This document shows positions 49,265 to 58,696 of a stretch of 64,000 nucleotides of DNA, piece after piece. A model generated the notes under the pieces. The model made no database searches, was not told where the DNA came from, and saw nothing but the letters and a program-made list of their open reading frames with translations. The translations under genes were made by a program, and so were the position numbers. The stretch's first letter is position 1. The number at the start of each line of letters is the position of its first letter. Source of the DNA: Gracilimonas sp040882225 (GTDB lineage Bacteria > Bacteroidota > Rhodothermia > Balneolales > Balneolaceae); the NCBI GenBank assembly GCA_040882225.1, contig JBBEBR010000001.1:117597-181596 (forward strand). Direction: 5' to 3'.

Positions 49265-51151
49265 CTAGTCTTTGATCATCTCTGAAACATCAAACAAATT
49301 TTTTGCTTGTTCCACATCTGCTAAGCGTTTAGACGGGTCAATTTCAATTTTTGTGATGGATTCAATCGGTTTATTTATAGTGAATGAATACGAAGGATTT
49401 GTCCACGGCCAGTCTTCTAAGAGGGTTCTTTTGCTTGAATTTTCAGCTGGTTTTTCGCCCCGCATAATTTGCAAAGGGATATAAAATTCCTCTTTGCTAC
49501 CGTCTGAATATTCCACCACAATATCCAGCGGCATGGGCATCAACCCTATTCTTTCGAGACTTACGTGGGTTTTGTTCTGAGTACCCGCCACGGCTTTTAT
49601 TCCGTAGTCAATGGTTTTGGTGGTTTGGATGAAGTATTCGTAGTACCAGTCCAGGATCATCCCAGATTCTTTTTCCATCACACTAATAAAATCGAGAGCT
49701 GTCGGATGCTTCATTTTCCACTCATCATGATAGCGCAACATACCTGATCTGAAAGCATCATCCCCAATAATATAACTGAGCTGATACAGGAAAACGGCTC
49801 CCTTCGAGTAAGAAGCAACACTATAAGCTCCGTTTGTATTATAATGATCGGCATGGGTAGTAAGTGGTTCTTCGAGGCCGGATCTGACTATGTAATAATA
49901 ACCGCTGTATGAGCCTTGATGGACGTTTTCATTGTTATTGTTGCCGAAGAGATGATTCATAGTTTCGGAAGAAGCAAAGCTGGTAAATCCTTCATCCATC
50001 CATGGAAGCAGGCTTTCATTTGTTGCCAGCACATTTTGATACCAGCTATGATAAAATTCATGAATAGTAACTCCAATCAGGCTTCGTAAATTTCTGCCTC
50101 CGGTGATAAGGGTTCCCATAGGATATTCCATGCCGCCATCACCCCCCTGAAGCGTGGTGAATTGCGGGTAGGGATATTCGCCAAAATTTGCACTCGCGTA
50201 TTCAAAAGCACGAACGGTGAGTTCAGGGAGTTGCTCCCAGTTTTCGGTATAAGCGGCATTATTTTCAGAAGAAGCGCCCTCAACTACTTCATCCTGCTGA
50301 TACAGAAAGTGAAGTTTAGGGCCGTTGGGAACTTGCGCGGTGGTATGTACAAAATCAGGATCAGCTCCCCAGAAAAAATCGATCACATTTTCGGCTATAA
50401 AGTGCCACGTTAATTTATCTCCGGATGGGCGATTTACCGTAGCACCTTCATCCTCATATCCGTAGCCAATTTCATTTGGATTTTGAAGGATTCCCGTGCC
50501 ACCCACAACATAATCACGATCGATGGATATTTTTACATCAAAATCACCCCAAACACCATGAAATTCTCGCCCTATGTAAGGATTCGGATGCCACCCCATG
50601 AAATCGTACTCAGCCATTTTTGGATACCATTGGCTCATCGAAAATTCCACACCTTCCGCATTATCTCTGCCCGTCCGGCGCACTTGTAAAGGTACCTGAG
50701 CTTCAAACTCCATATCAAAAGTTGCGGTTTCGCCCGGCTGAATGGGTTTGTTTAATTCTACCACTAAAATAGTACCGTCCACTTCATAGTCTACAGCTTG
50801 CCCATCTTGCGTTAGCGAATTTATTTTTTGATAGCCGATTTCATCCTTAGTTAAGTTTTGAATGCGGTCACGAACCCGTTGATCCGGATCTGTGATGGTT
50901 CGGGATCGGACATCCATCATACTTCCAGGCTGAAAGGCGTTAAAATAAAGGTGATAATAAGCGCGGGTAAGAACGTCCGGAGAATTATTGGTGTATACTA
51001 TTTTTTGCGTTCCGGTGAATTGATGGCTTTCCGCATCAACATCAATTTCCATGGTGTAATCTGCGCTTTGTTGCCAATAATTAGTGTTTTGAGCGGTTGA
51101 AATTGAAAAAGTGAATAAGAAGATAAGGAATAAGAAGAATGTCTTTTTCAT
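49265..51151 (-). CDS. M1-family metallopeptidase (aminopeptidase-like)
   Basis: The 628-residue protein has a signal peptide (KTFFLFLIFLFTFSISTAQ). An N-terminal M1 beta-saddle (about 25-260) precedes the gluzincin domain. The substrate-binding GxMxN-like motif appears as GGDGGMEYPMGTLI. The zinc site is H364-E365-F-Y-H368, with the third ligand Glu387 in WMDEGFTS. The usual HExxH is therefore HEFYH. M1 relatives release N-terminal amino acids. Its export suggests digestion of external peptides. The ERAP-type C-terminal helical domain is replaced by a short beta region ending near residue 628. Confidence 0.93.
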   Translation of the reverse strand: MKKTFFLFLIFLFTFSISTAQNTNYWQQSADYTMEIDVDAESHQFTGTQKIVYTNNSPDVLTRAYYHLYFNAFQPGSMMDVRSRTITDPDQRVRDRIQNLTKDEIGYQKINSLTQDGQAVDYEVDGTILVVELNKPIQPGETATFDMEFEAQVPLQVRRTGRDNAEGVEFSMSQWYPKMAEYDFMGWHPNPYIGREFHGVWGDFDVKISIDRDYVVGGTGILQNPNEIGYGYEDEGATVNRPSGDKLTWHFIAENVIDFFWGADPDFVHTTAQVPNGPKLHFLYQQDEVVEGASSENNAAYTENWEQLPELTVRAFEYASANFGEYPYPQFTTLQGGDGGMEYPMGTLITGGRNLRSLIGVTIHEFYHSWYQNVLATNESLLPWMDEGFTSFASSETMNHLFGNNNNENVHQGSYSGYYYIVRSGLEEPLTTHADHYNTNGAYSVASYSKGAVFLYQLSYIIGDDAFRSGMLRYHDEWKMKHPTALDFISVMEKESGMILDWYYEYFIQTTKTIDYGIKAVAGTQNKTHVSLERIGLMPMPLDIVVEYSDGSKEEFYIPLQIMRGEKPAENSSKRTLLEDWPWTNPSYSFTINKPIESITKIEIDPSKRLADVEQAKNLFDVSEMIKD

Positions 51152-51269
51152 AGGTATTTAACTTCAATTGAGAATTTTTATAATCAGAGAATAAGAATAA
51201 GGTAAAAATTAGATATTTGTTAATGGTTATTGATTGAAGATAATTCTCTTGCGAGAGATGTAAATAAAA

Positions 51270-51293
51270 AAGGCTTACCATGAGGTAAGCCTT
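51270..51293 (-). terminator. rho-independent terminator after the M36-like peptidase gene
   Basis: A perfect 10-bp stem AAGGCTTACC (51270-51279) / GGTAAGCCTT (51284-51293) with a 4-base loop is flanked by A-rich and T-rich tracts. On the minus strand it ends in TTTTTTATTT. It could work in both directions. Confidence 0.85.
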
Positions 51294-51324
51294 TTCAATA
51301 GATCAAAAAACCCATTTTGCTGAA

Positions 51325-53529
51325 CTACTTCACCAGCTGCATTTTTAGTTCTCTGGAGAATGTTTCTCCGGAACTACTAACCGCATTTATTTTTGCGAAA
51401 TATATGCCACTTGAGAGATTTCCCGCATCAAATGTTGCTTGATGAGTACCTGCGCTCATCGTGTTGTTTACCATTGTAGCCACTTCCTGCCCCATAACAT
51501 TATAAACCTTTATGGAGACCTCTGAATCTTCCGTTAAGGTATATTCTATTTGTGTGGTGGGGTTGAAAGGATTGGGATAATTATTTGACATGCTAAAAAG
51601 AAAAGGCGGGTCAATATAAATGGTCTTATTGCCTACATCGGTATCATCGTTATCATCAGTTACCGTTACCGATAGCACTATAGGATAGGTGTCGCTCGGG
51701 CTTGTAGAGACGTTGTACGTACTGCTATTAGAGCCAACCGGATTACTATCCTTTAACCACGCATAATCAAAAGGAGGCACACCGTTTGAAACATTGGCGG
51801 TATACTGCCCGCCGTGGCCGGCAATAAGGCGGTCGTGGCCAGATATTGACACACTAGGAGGCTGAGCAGTAGAATTTCCTATTCCTTTATTGGCAAAAGT
51901 ATTTTGGATAAGATCATTATGGGCACCGGAATATGCCGCATTATCAGCGGCCATCATGGCATCCCGGAAATCCAGGAAATTAGGATTGCCGGTAATCCCG
52001 TCCAGAGCCTCAAACACCAGGTAATCGGTTTGGCCCGCACTAATGCCCGCGCTGTTGCGGATGTCCCATAAGATAGAAGAGAAGAATTCGCCGCCGGTAT
52101 GAGGGGTTACACTCCCAATTGGAGCAACATTATCTCTCACATATTCATACTGTAAGAGGGTGCCAATATCTGGATCACTCATATCCCTTTGAGAACTTGG
52201 CGCTGCATAATCACCAATAACGCTTCTTCCTGTGAAAGAGCCTGCGAAATAATCTGGCGTACCTTCACTTATGGCTCCTTCTTCTGTGGATGAAGAGCTT
52301 ATTCCGCTCTGAATGTCATAGATCACGGCATGGCCATATTCGTGATAGACTATTTTATCTTCCCGGGCAAAATTATTATATGAACCGGAGGAAGCAGCGT
52401 CTCCAAAATAAATATGTTGGTTTCCGGCTGAAAACCATGCATTCAGATCTCCATAATAAGGATTATAAGCATGAGCATGTGCGGTTATCTGAGTAAAACC
52501 TAAACTTCCCAGTCCAGCAATAAAATTATGCCGGAAGTTATCTACATGATAGTAAAGATTCGCTTCGTCAAAATGAGTGCTGCCTGTACTGTATTGAAAA
52601 TCATGACCGGCCGAATAGGCTTCCGCCCCGTCATCGTTTAACACATAGGCATAAGTTCCCTGCAGGCTGCCGTTACCATTCAGCCGATAAAAATTTTTCG
52701 TACTTACTGACGATATTCCGGGGTGGGTTGGATACGCTTTCCCGGTTCCTGTTACAAAGGGCATGGCATCTGCATCGCGGGAATCTTTTTCTTTAACACG
52801 TTCAAGGTCCGTTAGGCCAGGAGATTTTATGGCATCCATAATGCGATTTTGCTTTTCCAGGACTTCCCCGGAGCGGGCGTCGATGAAGTATAGCCAGTCG
52901 GTAAAAGGTTCTTCGGCGAATACCAGGGTTTTCCAGGCCAGGGCAAAGCTTTCGTCCCGTGTTGGAAATACTACCAGTTCAGCAGAATGCGATTCTCCGG
53001 AAGGACTGTCCAGTTCCAGATCAGATTTGGCTGCGTCCATGGCTTGAGAGGAGTTAAAGGATGGCGAAACAGAAACTTCAATATCCGAATAATAAAACCC
53101 GTTGGCCATCCCTATCCGCCCGTCTTTAAACAGGTGGACCTTGTATTCGGCTCCTTCTACCGGTACGCCTTCATAAATCTGTTGGAAGCTGACCCGGCGC
53201 AAGCCGTATTTGTTTTCGGTGGTTTTGATGTGCTCCAGGTCTGCCAAATCACTTTTCATGCCAAAAAGAGCCGATTGTTCGGCAAAGAAAGCTCGGACGG
53301 CCGTTTCGGGCGGGCCTTCATACACGTTGGTCTTGCCGTGGGCAATAGTACGGGGTAGCCCGGTACGTGCATCCCAGCGAATGGTCCAATCTGCTCCCTG
53401 TTCGGCTTTAAAGCTTTGCCAGGCGGCGATGCGCTCGGGATCGGGCTGGCGGGTTTCCTGGGCGTTGACTTGCCTAAAAGTTAGAAAAGTGAAAATAAAA
53501 AGGGTAAAAAAAACGGTTGTTCGTTTCAT
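51325..53529 (-). CDS. secreted M36/fungalysin-like metallopeptidase with T9SS type A sorting domain
   Basis: The 734-residue protein has a signal peptide (TTVFFTLFIFTFLTFRQVNA). An FTP-type propeptide region (about 60-230) includes YGLRRVSFQQIYEGVPVEGA. The peptidase core has the zinc motif H396-E397-Y-G-H400 in YHEYGHAVIYD and third ligand Glu422 in ISEGTPDYFAG. A PKD/Ig-like segment follows (about 560-645, SVSISGHDRLIAGHGGQYTA). The C-terminus, about 655-734, is a type IX secretion sorting domain: NNYPNPFNPTTQIEYTL and VSIKVYNVMGQEVATMVN. It should be exported by T9SS and cut or anchored at the surface. Its strong ribosome-binding site can be sequestered in a hairpin, listed separately. 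Confidence 0.92.
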   Translation of the reverse strand: MKRTTVFFTLFIFTFLTFRQVNAQETRQPDPERIAAWQSFKAEQGADWTIRWDARTGLPRTIAHGKTNVYEGPPETAVRAFFAEQSALFGMKSDLADLEHIKTTENKYGLRRVSFQQIYEGVPVEGAEYKVHLFKDGRIGMANGFYYSDIEVSVSPSFNSSQAMDAAKSDLELDSPSGESHSAELVVFPTRDESFALAWKTLVFAEEPFTDWLYFIDARSGEVLEKQNRIMDAIKSPGLTDLERVKEKDSRDADAMPFVTGTGKAYPTHPGISSVSTKNFYRLNGNGSLQGTYAYVLNDDGAEAYSAGHDFQYSTGSTHFDEANLYYHVDNFRHNFIAGLGSLGFTQITAHAHAYNPYYGDLNAWFSAGNQHIYFGDAASSGSYNNFAREDKIVYHEYGHAVIYDIQSGISSSSTEEGAISEGTPDYFAGSFTGRSVIGDYAAPSSQRDMSDPDIGTLLQYEYVRDNVAPIGSVTPHTGGEFFSSILWDIRNSAGISAGQTDYLVFEALDGITGNPNFLDFRDAMMAADNAAYSGAHNDLIQNTFANKGIGNSTAQPPSVSISGHDRLIAGHGGQYTANVSNGVPPFDYAWLKDSNPVGSNSSTYNVSTSPSDTYPIVLSVTVTDDNDDTDVGNKTIYIDPPFLFSMSNNYPNPFNPTTQIEYTLTEDSEVSIKVYNVMGQEVATMVNNTMSAGTHQATFDAGNLSSGIYFAKINAVSSSGETFSRELKMQLVK

Positions 53530-53535
53530 AATAGT

Positions 53536-53558
53536 ACCTCCTTAGGTATATTGGAGGT
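53536..53558 (-). promoter_or_regulatory. Shine-Dalgarno of the M36-like gene within a hairpin
   Basis: On the minus-strand transcript, ACCUCC (53558-53553) can pair perfectly with GGAGGU (53541-53536), which is the Shine-Dalgarno sequence 6 bases before the ATG at 53529. The loop is 11 bases. A second hairpin (ccctgt...acaggg, 53571-53587) lies just upstream. Such strong ribosome-binding sites are unusual for Bacteroidota relatives. Confidence 0.5.
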
Positions 53559-53719
53559 GCGTTCTTCCACCCCTGTTTTTTACAGGGATGGGAGTTACAC
53601 ACCGGTCCTGCGGAACGCTTCCTGGTTTTCTTAGCGGAGAAAAGGAGCGCCCGTGGGGCTTTTGTTATGGTTATGTGTTTGGTTCATGCTTCATAGATAA
53701 GCATATTCTTTAGTGGGTT

Positions 53720-54751
53720 TTAATTTTCTTCTACAAACCAATCAAAATCTAATCCGTATTGTAAAGCTGTTGCTTTCAATTGAAATTGTTTCTGAATTTC
53801 ACCATGTTGGTCATAAGTGCTAATAATAACAGGTAGTTCTTGATGATTTTTATTTATGGATAGTAATTGCACGTTTACAAAATCCCAAAAAACCCAAAAC
53901 TGATTTTTTATTCTTAAGCTTTCCATCAGTAGAATTACCTGACGGGTTTCTACATCCAGCAGTAGTACATCTTTTAGATTAGTATTCCTATTGTTTATGG
54001 TATAGATGATATGCTCAGAATCCATCCAGGTATGCCCGCCAACAGATTCATCGTCCGTTATCCTGGTCTGGTTTTTTCCATCCTCATCCATTATATATAG
54101 CTCGGTGCGGAATCTCAGCGTGTCTCCGGTTACATAATCCCGGTTGGAAGTGAAAGCAATTTGTGTACCATCCGGGCTCCAGGTGGGGTACAAGTCACTT
54201 GCAGGATGCCCCGGATTTTCTTCATGAGGGGTCAATTGGGTCAGATTTTTGGTGAGCGTGTCAAACACCCAAATGGTGTAATCGGTATATACCTGGCAGT
54301 TCAGGCACAGGTCAAAGGCTACTTTCGTACCGTCCGGGCTCCAGCGGGGATTGTTTCCAATAATTGGAACAGCGTGTTCATTATCAGGCTCGGGATGGTA
54401 GAGAAAGCGCTGGTTACTCCCATCGGCATCCATCACCCAAATAGCCGGACCGGTGGAGATACCACCTTTAAAAGAGGTGAAGATGATTTGTTTTCCATCC
54501 GGACTCCATGAGGGAGCATAAGCGACACCAGAACCGGGAAAGTCGGTAAGTTGTTTCAGATTAAACCCAGTTGCATTCATGGTATAAATCTGACTGTTTT
54601 GGTTATCGTCTTTAGCTGCAAATACAATTTTACCGGGGATAGTGGGTTGGTCCTCATCCTCTCCCCCAAATAACCCACAGCTGCTACCAAAAATGAAGGC
54701 CATCATTATCAAACAAAACACGATCAATGGCTGGGCATTTTTATAAATCAT
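53720..54751 (-). CDS. TolB-like PD40 beta-propeller lipoprotein
   Basis: The 343-residue protein has an N-terminal signal with lipobox-like GSSC (FCLIMMAFIFGSSCGLFGGE), so it is probably a lipoprotein. At least three PD40 (WD40-like) repeats are obvious: YAPSWSPDGKQIIFTSFKGG, NPRWSPDGTKVAFDLCLNC and YPTWSPDGTQIAFTSNRD. This is the DPP-IV/TolB-type propeller. It is likely an envelope protein without catalysis. It is unlikely to be the true TolB of the Tol-Pal system, because it lacks the TolB N-terminal domain and neighbours no tol genes. It stands alone, 190 bp upstream of the M36-like gene on the same strand. Confidence 0.82.
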   Translation of the reverse strand: MIYKNAQPLIVFCLIMMAFIFGSSCGLFGGEDEDQPTIPGKIVFAAKDDNQNSQIYTMNATGFNLKQLTDFPGSGVAYAPSWSPDGKQIIFTSFKGGISTGPAIWVMDADGSNQRFLYHPEPDNEHAVPIIGNNPRWSPDGTKVAFDLCLNCQVYTDYTIWVFDTLTKNLTQLTPHEENPGHPASDLYPTWSPDGTQIAFTSNRDYVTGDTLRFRTELYIMDEDGKNQTRITDDESVGGHTWMDSEHIIYTINNRNTNLKDVLLLDVETRQVILLMESLRIKNQFWVFWDFVNVQLLSINKNHQELPVIISTYDQHGEIQKQFQLKATALQYGLDFDWFVEEN

Positions 54752-54875
54752 ACCTCTTAACTGTTTTTTTTTTTGGGTTTATCTATAACTTGAGATACTC
54801 AAACAAAATATTAAAAGCAAATTAACATTCGTAGATGAGGCTAAATGCCGAACAGAGGTTTACTGGAGGAAAAGT

Positions 54876-55478
54876 TTAAAAAACATTTCTGCTTGCAAAC
54901 GCCCGGCTCAGTGTAGCTTCATCGATAAATTCGAGCTCGGTGCCCATCGGAATTCCATAGGCTATTCGTGTGACGTTCACATCGTAAGGTTTCAATAATT
55001 TGTTGATGTAATAACAGGTGGCCTCACCTTCCGCGTCAGGGTTCAGCGCCAGGATTACTTCTTTGATGCCTTCATCACCACCTACACGTTGCAACAATTC
55101 CTGAATACGCAGCTTATCGGGCCCAATATTATCCATGGGAGAAATAACCCCGCCCAGCACATGATATTTTCCGCGAAATTCGTTGGTTTTTTCAATCAGG
55201 TACACATCGTTGAATTCTTCCACCACGCAAATTTCACCGTTTTCACGCTTCGGATTCTCACAAATTTTGCATGGATCAGAATCACTAACCGTGCCACATG
55301 AAGAACATCTCACCACCTTTTCTTTAAGAGCGATGATGGCGTTAGCTAAGTTAAGGGCATACTCATTGTCTCTTTTGAGAAGATGAATTGCAATACGCTG
55401 AGCTGATTTCCTTCCCGTGCCGGGAAGTTTGGCAAGCTGCTCAATAGCCCGCTCTAAATATTCTGAAGTTATCTGCAT
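54876..55478 (-). CDS. recR: recombination protein RecR
   Basis: RecR, with RecF/RecO, loads RecA at gaps. The 200-residue protein starts at the ATG at 55478 (MQITSEYLERAIEQLAKLPG), preferred over a TTG 21 bases upstream. It has the helix-hairpin-helix LAKLPGTGRKSAQRIAIHLL, the zinc finger CSSCGTVSDSDPCKIC with four cysteines, and the Toprim domain (EICVVEEFNDVYLIEKTNEF, ILALNPDAEGEATCYYINKL). The C-terminal Walker-B-like region (IAYGIPMGTELEFIDEATLS) is also intact. It ends the dnaX-ybaB-recR cluster, a widely conserved order. Confidence 0.97.
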   Translation of the reverse strand: MQITSEYLERAIEQLAKLPGTGRKSAQRIAIHLLKRDNEYALNLANAIIALKEKVVRCSSCGTVSDSDPCKICENPKRENGEICVVEEFNDVYLIEKTNEFRGKYHVLGGVISPMDNIGPDKLRIQELLQRVGGDEGIKEVILALNPDAEGEATCYYINKLLKPYDVNVTRIAYGIPMGTELEFIDEATLSRAFASRNVF

Positions 55479-55552
55479 TTGGTAAGATTCAAGGAGCAAG
55501 TTTCAAGGTGCAAGGGGAACTTGAACCTTGAACCTAAAGCCTTTCAACTAAT

Positions 55553-55900
55553 TTATAGTCCCAGTTTTGAGAGGTCCATGCCGGGAATTCCGCCACCGGG
55601 AATCATTCCTTTGTACATTTCCTGCATCTGGTCTTTACCGGCGTCTTCTGCTTTTTCAAGTGCTTTATTTACACCGGCAACAATTAAGTCTTCCAGCATT
55701 TCAGCGTCATTAGGATCAATCGCATCGGGATCAATTTTTATAGAAACTACTTGCCGTTGCCCGTTGGCTTTCACTTTTACCATGCCGCCGCCCGCCTCCG
55801 CTTCTACTTCTATATCTTTGAGCTTATGCTGGGCTTCCTGCATTCGAGATTGCATTTCCTGTATTTTGCCGAACATGTCAGCCATATTAAATTCACTCAT
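55553..55900 (-). CDS. YbaB/EbfC nucleoid-associated protein
   Basis: The 115-residue YbaB/EbfC DNA-binding protein has an N-terminal coiled helix (ADMFGKIQEMQSRMQEAQHK) and the family strand and turn VEAEAGGGMVKVKANGQRQV. IDPDAIDPNDAEMLEDLIVA follows, with a Met/Gly-rich C-terminus (GMIPGGGIPGMDLSKLGL). It lies 14 bp after the dnaX stop and 74 bp before recR, so all three are probably co-transcribed. EbfC dimers bind DNA as tweezers, and the dnaX linkage is widespread although its meaning is unclear. Confidence 0.93.
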   Translation of the reverse strand: MSEFNMADMFGKIQEMQSRMQEAQHKLKDIEVEAEAGGGMVKVKANGQRQVVSIKIDPDAIDPNDAEMLEDLIVAGVNKALEKAEDAGKDQMQEMYKGMIPGGGIPGMDLSKLGL

Positions 55901-55914
55901 AATCTTATTCCTTT

Positions 55915-57744
55915 TTAGTATTCCAATTCCGCCCCAAAGATATCCACAATATCACGAATCAAAGGGTCTTTTTGTTGTAATTGTTTAAATCGCTCGTAAG
56001 GATTCAGCTTCTTCTCGGTGTTTTCTGTTGAGTTAACAACCGTTATTTGAAAACGAAGCATATTGCCAAGGCATTCCTTTAACTTCTTAGCCAACTCAGT
56101 ATTTTGTTCCTCCAGCATTTTCTTGGCAAGCTGGTCATCACACTGCATGTGCAATTCCGCGCCTTTTAGCTTCACCAGTTTTACCCGCTCTAACTGCAAG
56201 TGCAAAAGCATCGGAAATTTTTCTTTGACAAGCCCCAAATACTGCCCCCAAACTTCCTGCACATTTTCGAAAGTTATTTTTTTGGTGATTTCCTCTTTCT
56301 GCAAAATATTCTGCTGATCCGTTTCCGTCTCAATGGCTTCGGTTTTCTTGTCGGCTAAAATCTTTTTCGAAATATGGGTTTCAAGGGCCGGCCTTCCGAT
56401 ATCAAAATCATCTTCTGGCTCTGGATTTGGCTCCGGTTCCATTACTTTAACTTCCCGTTCATTTTTGGGTGAAGTTTCGCTGGATTCCGTTTTTGCAGAG
56501 TTTGAATCGCCGTTGGGAGAAGATGAAACAGGAGCCTCAGCAGTGCCATTTTTTTCGGAGTTTTTTATTCCATTTGCTGAAGATGCATTGGAGCCGTTCG
56601 TTGGAGCAGAACCGTTTAGGTGGTTCTTAGAGTTTTTTTTTAAATCGTCCAGTTCGGACAAGAGCTTAGAAAGCTGCTCGGTTCGCTCCATATGGATGAG
56701 CTTCAAAAGGGTGATTTCAAACTGAATACGCGGCTGGCTGGCGTCTTTTAGCTTGATTTGCGCTTCGCTTACAATGTGCAGCATTCGCATTAAATCATCC
56801 CGTGAAAAATCGGGTGCCGAGGTTTTGTACCGGTTTTTGGTTTCTTCTGATGCTTCCACCAAGTACAACTTCTCGCTGTGGTGGGCAATGTATAAATTTC
56901 GAAGATGCTCGGTTAATCCAATCAAATATTCCTGGATGTCATAGCCTTCCTGCAACAACGTGTTAATGAGCTCCAAACCTTTATCGGCATCGTTGGCCTT
57001 CACACAATCCATAAACTCGAAAAGCCGGTCGATGCCCACAACATTCAAAGCCTGCAACAGCTCTTTATGGGTGATGGTATCCCCGCAAAAAGCAATAGCC
57101 TGATCCATCAATCCAATAGCGTCGCGTAAAGCTCCGTCCGCTTTTTTGGCAATTACATGCAGCGACTCTTCATCAATACTGATGTTTTCATCGAGGGAAA
57201 TCTTTCGCAAGCGCTGTACAATTTCTTCAACGGCAATCCGCTTAAAATCAAAACGCTGAACCCGTGAAAGAATAGTCGGCAAAACTTTATGAGGCTCGGT
57301 AGTCGCGAATATAAAAATGGCATGCTCTGGCGGCTCTTCTAAAGTTTTCAGCAGTGCATTGAAAGCCGCTTTGCTGAGCATATGCACCTCATCCACAATA
57401 AAAATCTTGTAGCGTCCATTTTGTGGGGGGATGCGGACACTCTCGCGTAGGTGGTGCACATCATCAACCTTATTGTTAGACGCGGCGTCCATCTCAACAA
57501 TATTAAGCGTCTGATTCAGAGATTCGCCGTCAACTCCGGCATCAATTTCGTTGATGGTTCGGGCGAGAACACGAGCCATTGTTGTTTTACCAACACCACG
57601 CGGGCCGCAAAACATGTAGGCGTGCGAAAGGCGATTTTGCTTAATCGCATTCTGAATGGTGCTGCTCACATGCTCCTGAGAAACAATATCCTCAAAATTA
57701 ATTGGGCGGTATTTTCTGGTAAGAGCGCGGTAATTATCAGACAT
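55915..57744 (-). CDS. dnaX: DNA polymerase III subunit gamma/tau, lacking the zinc-binding cysteines
   Basis: This is the clamp-loader ATPase of the replicase, 609 residues. Walker A is CGPRGVGKTT (about 46-55), Walker B is KIFIVDEVHML (about 113-123), and sensor 1 is FIFATTEPHKVLPTILSRVQ. Between residues 47 and 90, where DnaX normally has four zinc-ligating Cys, the sequence is ARTINEIDAGVDGESLNQTL with no cysteine. The usual SRC is SRV. A low-complexity Ser/Asn/Glu linker spans about 365-455. The tau-like C-terminal domain continues to residue 609 (EVWGQYLGLVKEKFPMLLHL). No programmed frameshift site was identified. It is first in the dnaX-ybaB-recR cluster. Confidence 0.95.
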   Translation of the reverse strand: MSDNYRALTRKYRPINFEDIVSQEHVSSTIQNAIKQNRLSHAYMFCGPRGVGKTTMARVLARTINEIDAGVDGESLNQTLNIVEMDAASNNKVDDVHHLRESVRIPPQNGRYKIFIVDEVHMLSKAAFNALLKTLEEPPEHAIFIFATTEPHKVLPTILSRVQRFDFKRIAVEEIVQRLRKISLDENISIDEESLHVIAKKADGALRDAIGLMDQAIAFCGDTITHKELLQALNVVGIDRLFEFMDCVKANDADKGLELINTLLQEGYDIQEYLIGLTEHLRNLYIAHHSEKLYLVEASEETKNRYKTSAPDFSRDDLMRMLHIVSEAQIKLKDASQPRIQFEITLLKLIHMERTEQLSKLLSELDDLKKNSKNHLNGSAPTNGSNASSANGIKNSEKNGTAEAPVSSSPNGDSNSAKTESSETSPKNEREVKVMEPEPNPEPEDDFDIGRPALETHISKKILADKKTEAIETETDQQNILQKEEITKKITFENVQEVWGQYLGLVKEKFPMLLHLQLERVKLVKLKGAELHMQCDDQLAKKMLEEQNTELAKKLKECLGNMLRFQITVVNSTENTEKKLNPYERFKQLQQKDPLIRDIVDIFGAELEY

Positions 57745-57918
57745 ATTATATCAGCTTTTTGCTCCCGTGAAGGTACAAAATGAAATGGACAATTTTGGGT
57801 GAGAATCTAAAAGTTAATTTGTTGAATGTTGCTTCCGGTTTCTTGTTATAGCTTTTGAAATGAAGAAGTTCATTTTCAGTATTTTGGGAATCCTTTAATC
57901 AAATAAAAACCTCTTCCG

Positions 57919-58677
57919 ATGTCCATCATTAAAACACAGATTTCAAACCAAATACTTTGGGCCACTATAAACCGACCCGAAACCCGAAATGCCATCGATT
58001 TTGATGTAATGAAAGACCTGGAACAGTTGGTAACGGAACTGGAGAAAAAGGAAGAAATCCGGTTATTTATTTTGAATGGAGCCGGTTCGGATTCTTTCGT
58101 TTCGGGTGGGGATCTGAACAAATTCCACACTATACAGTCGGAAGACAAAGCGATCGAAATGTCTCGGAAAATGCACCACATCCTCAACCGGATTGAAAAA
58201 CTTCCCTGCTGGACTATTGCCTGCATTAACGGCGATACCTATGGCGGAGGAATTGAAATGATGTTGGCTTTTGATTTTCAACTATCGGCACCGGGCGTAA
58301 AATTGGGCTTCACTCAAGGCCGCTTTTACCTTGCACCGGGATGGGGAGGACTTACTCGCCTCACCGAAAAAACGGGGCGTTCAAAAGCGCTCGAGTTACT
58401 GGGAAAATCCTCCATCATTTCTGCAGAAGATGCTTTAGGCTATGGAATTATCAGCCACATTTTAGACGGGGGAAACCTGGAAGAAGAAACACTTAGCTGG
58501 GCTCAGAACCTGGGAAAAAATGATCGCAATTTTATAGGGACATTAAAAAAAGGAGCTCTTACCTATTCGCAGCTTAGAGAACAAGCTCTTGCTGCAGAAA
58601 TCGATCCCTTTGCCAAATTATGGGTTAGTGAGGAACATCTGCAAAGAGTCGAAAAGTTTATGAATAGAAAGGGGTGA
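57919..58677 (+). CDS. enoyl-CoA hydratase/isomerase family protein
   Basis: The 252-residue crotonase-fold protein starts ILWATINRPETRNAIDFDVM. The oxyanion-hole segments are NGAGSDSFVSGGDLNKFHTI and CINGDTYGGGIEMMLAFDFQ. The catalytic positions of true hydratases would be in LGFTQGRFYLAPGWGGLTRL, where one of the two usual glutamates is not evident, so hydratase activity is uncertain. Relatives include hydratases, isomerases, dehydrochlorinases and methylglutaconyl-CoA enzymes. It is divergent from dnaX with a 174-bp gap. Confidence 0.85.
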   Translation: MSIIKTQISNQILWATINRPETRNAIDFDVMKDLEQLVTELEKKEEIRLFILNGAGSDSFVSGGDLNKFHTIQSEDKAIEMSRKMHHILNRIEKLPCWTIACINGDTYGGGIEMMLAFDFQLSAPGVKLGFTQGRFYLAPGWGGLTRLTEKTGRSKALELLGKSSIISAEDALGYGIISHILDGGNLEEETLSWAQNLGKNDRNFIGTLKKGALTYSQLREQALAAEIDPFAKLWVSEEHLQRVEKFMNRKG

Positions 58678-58696
58678 TTATTAATCCGGTAAGTAT

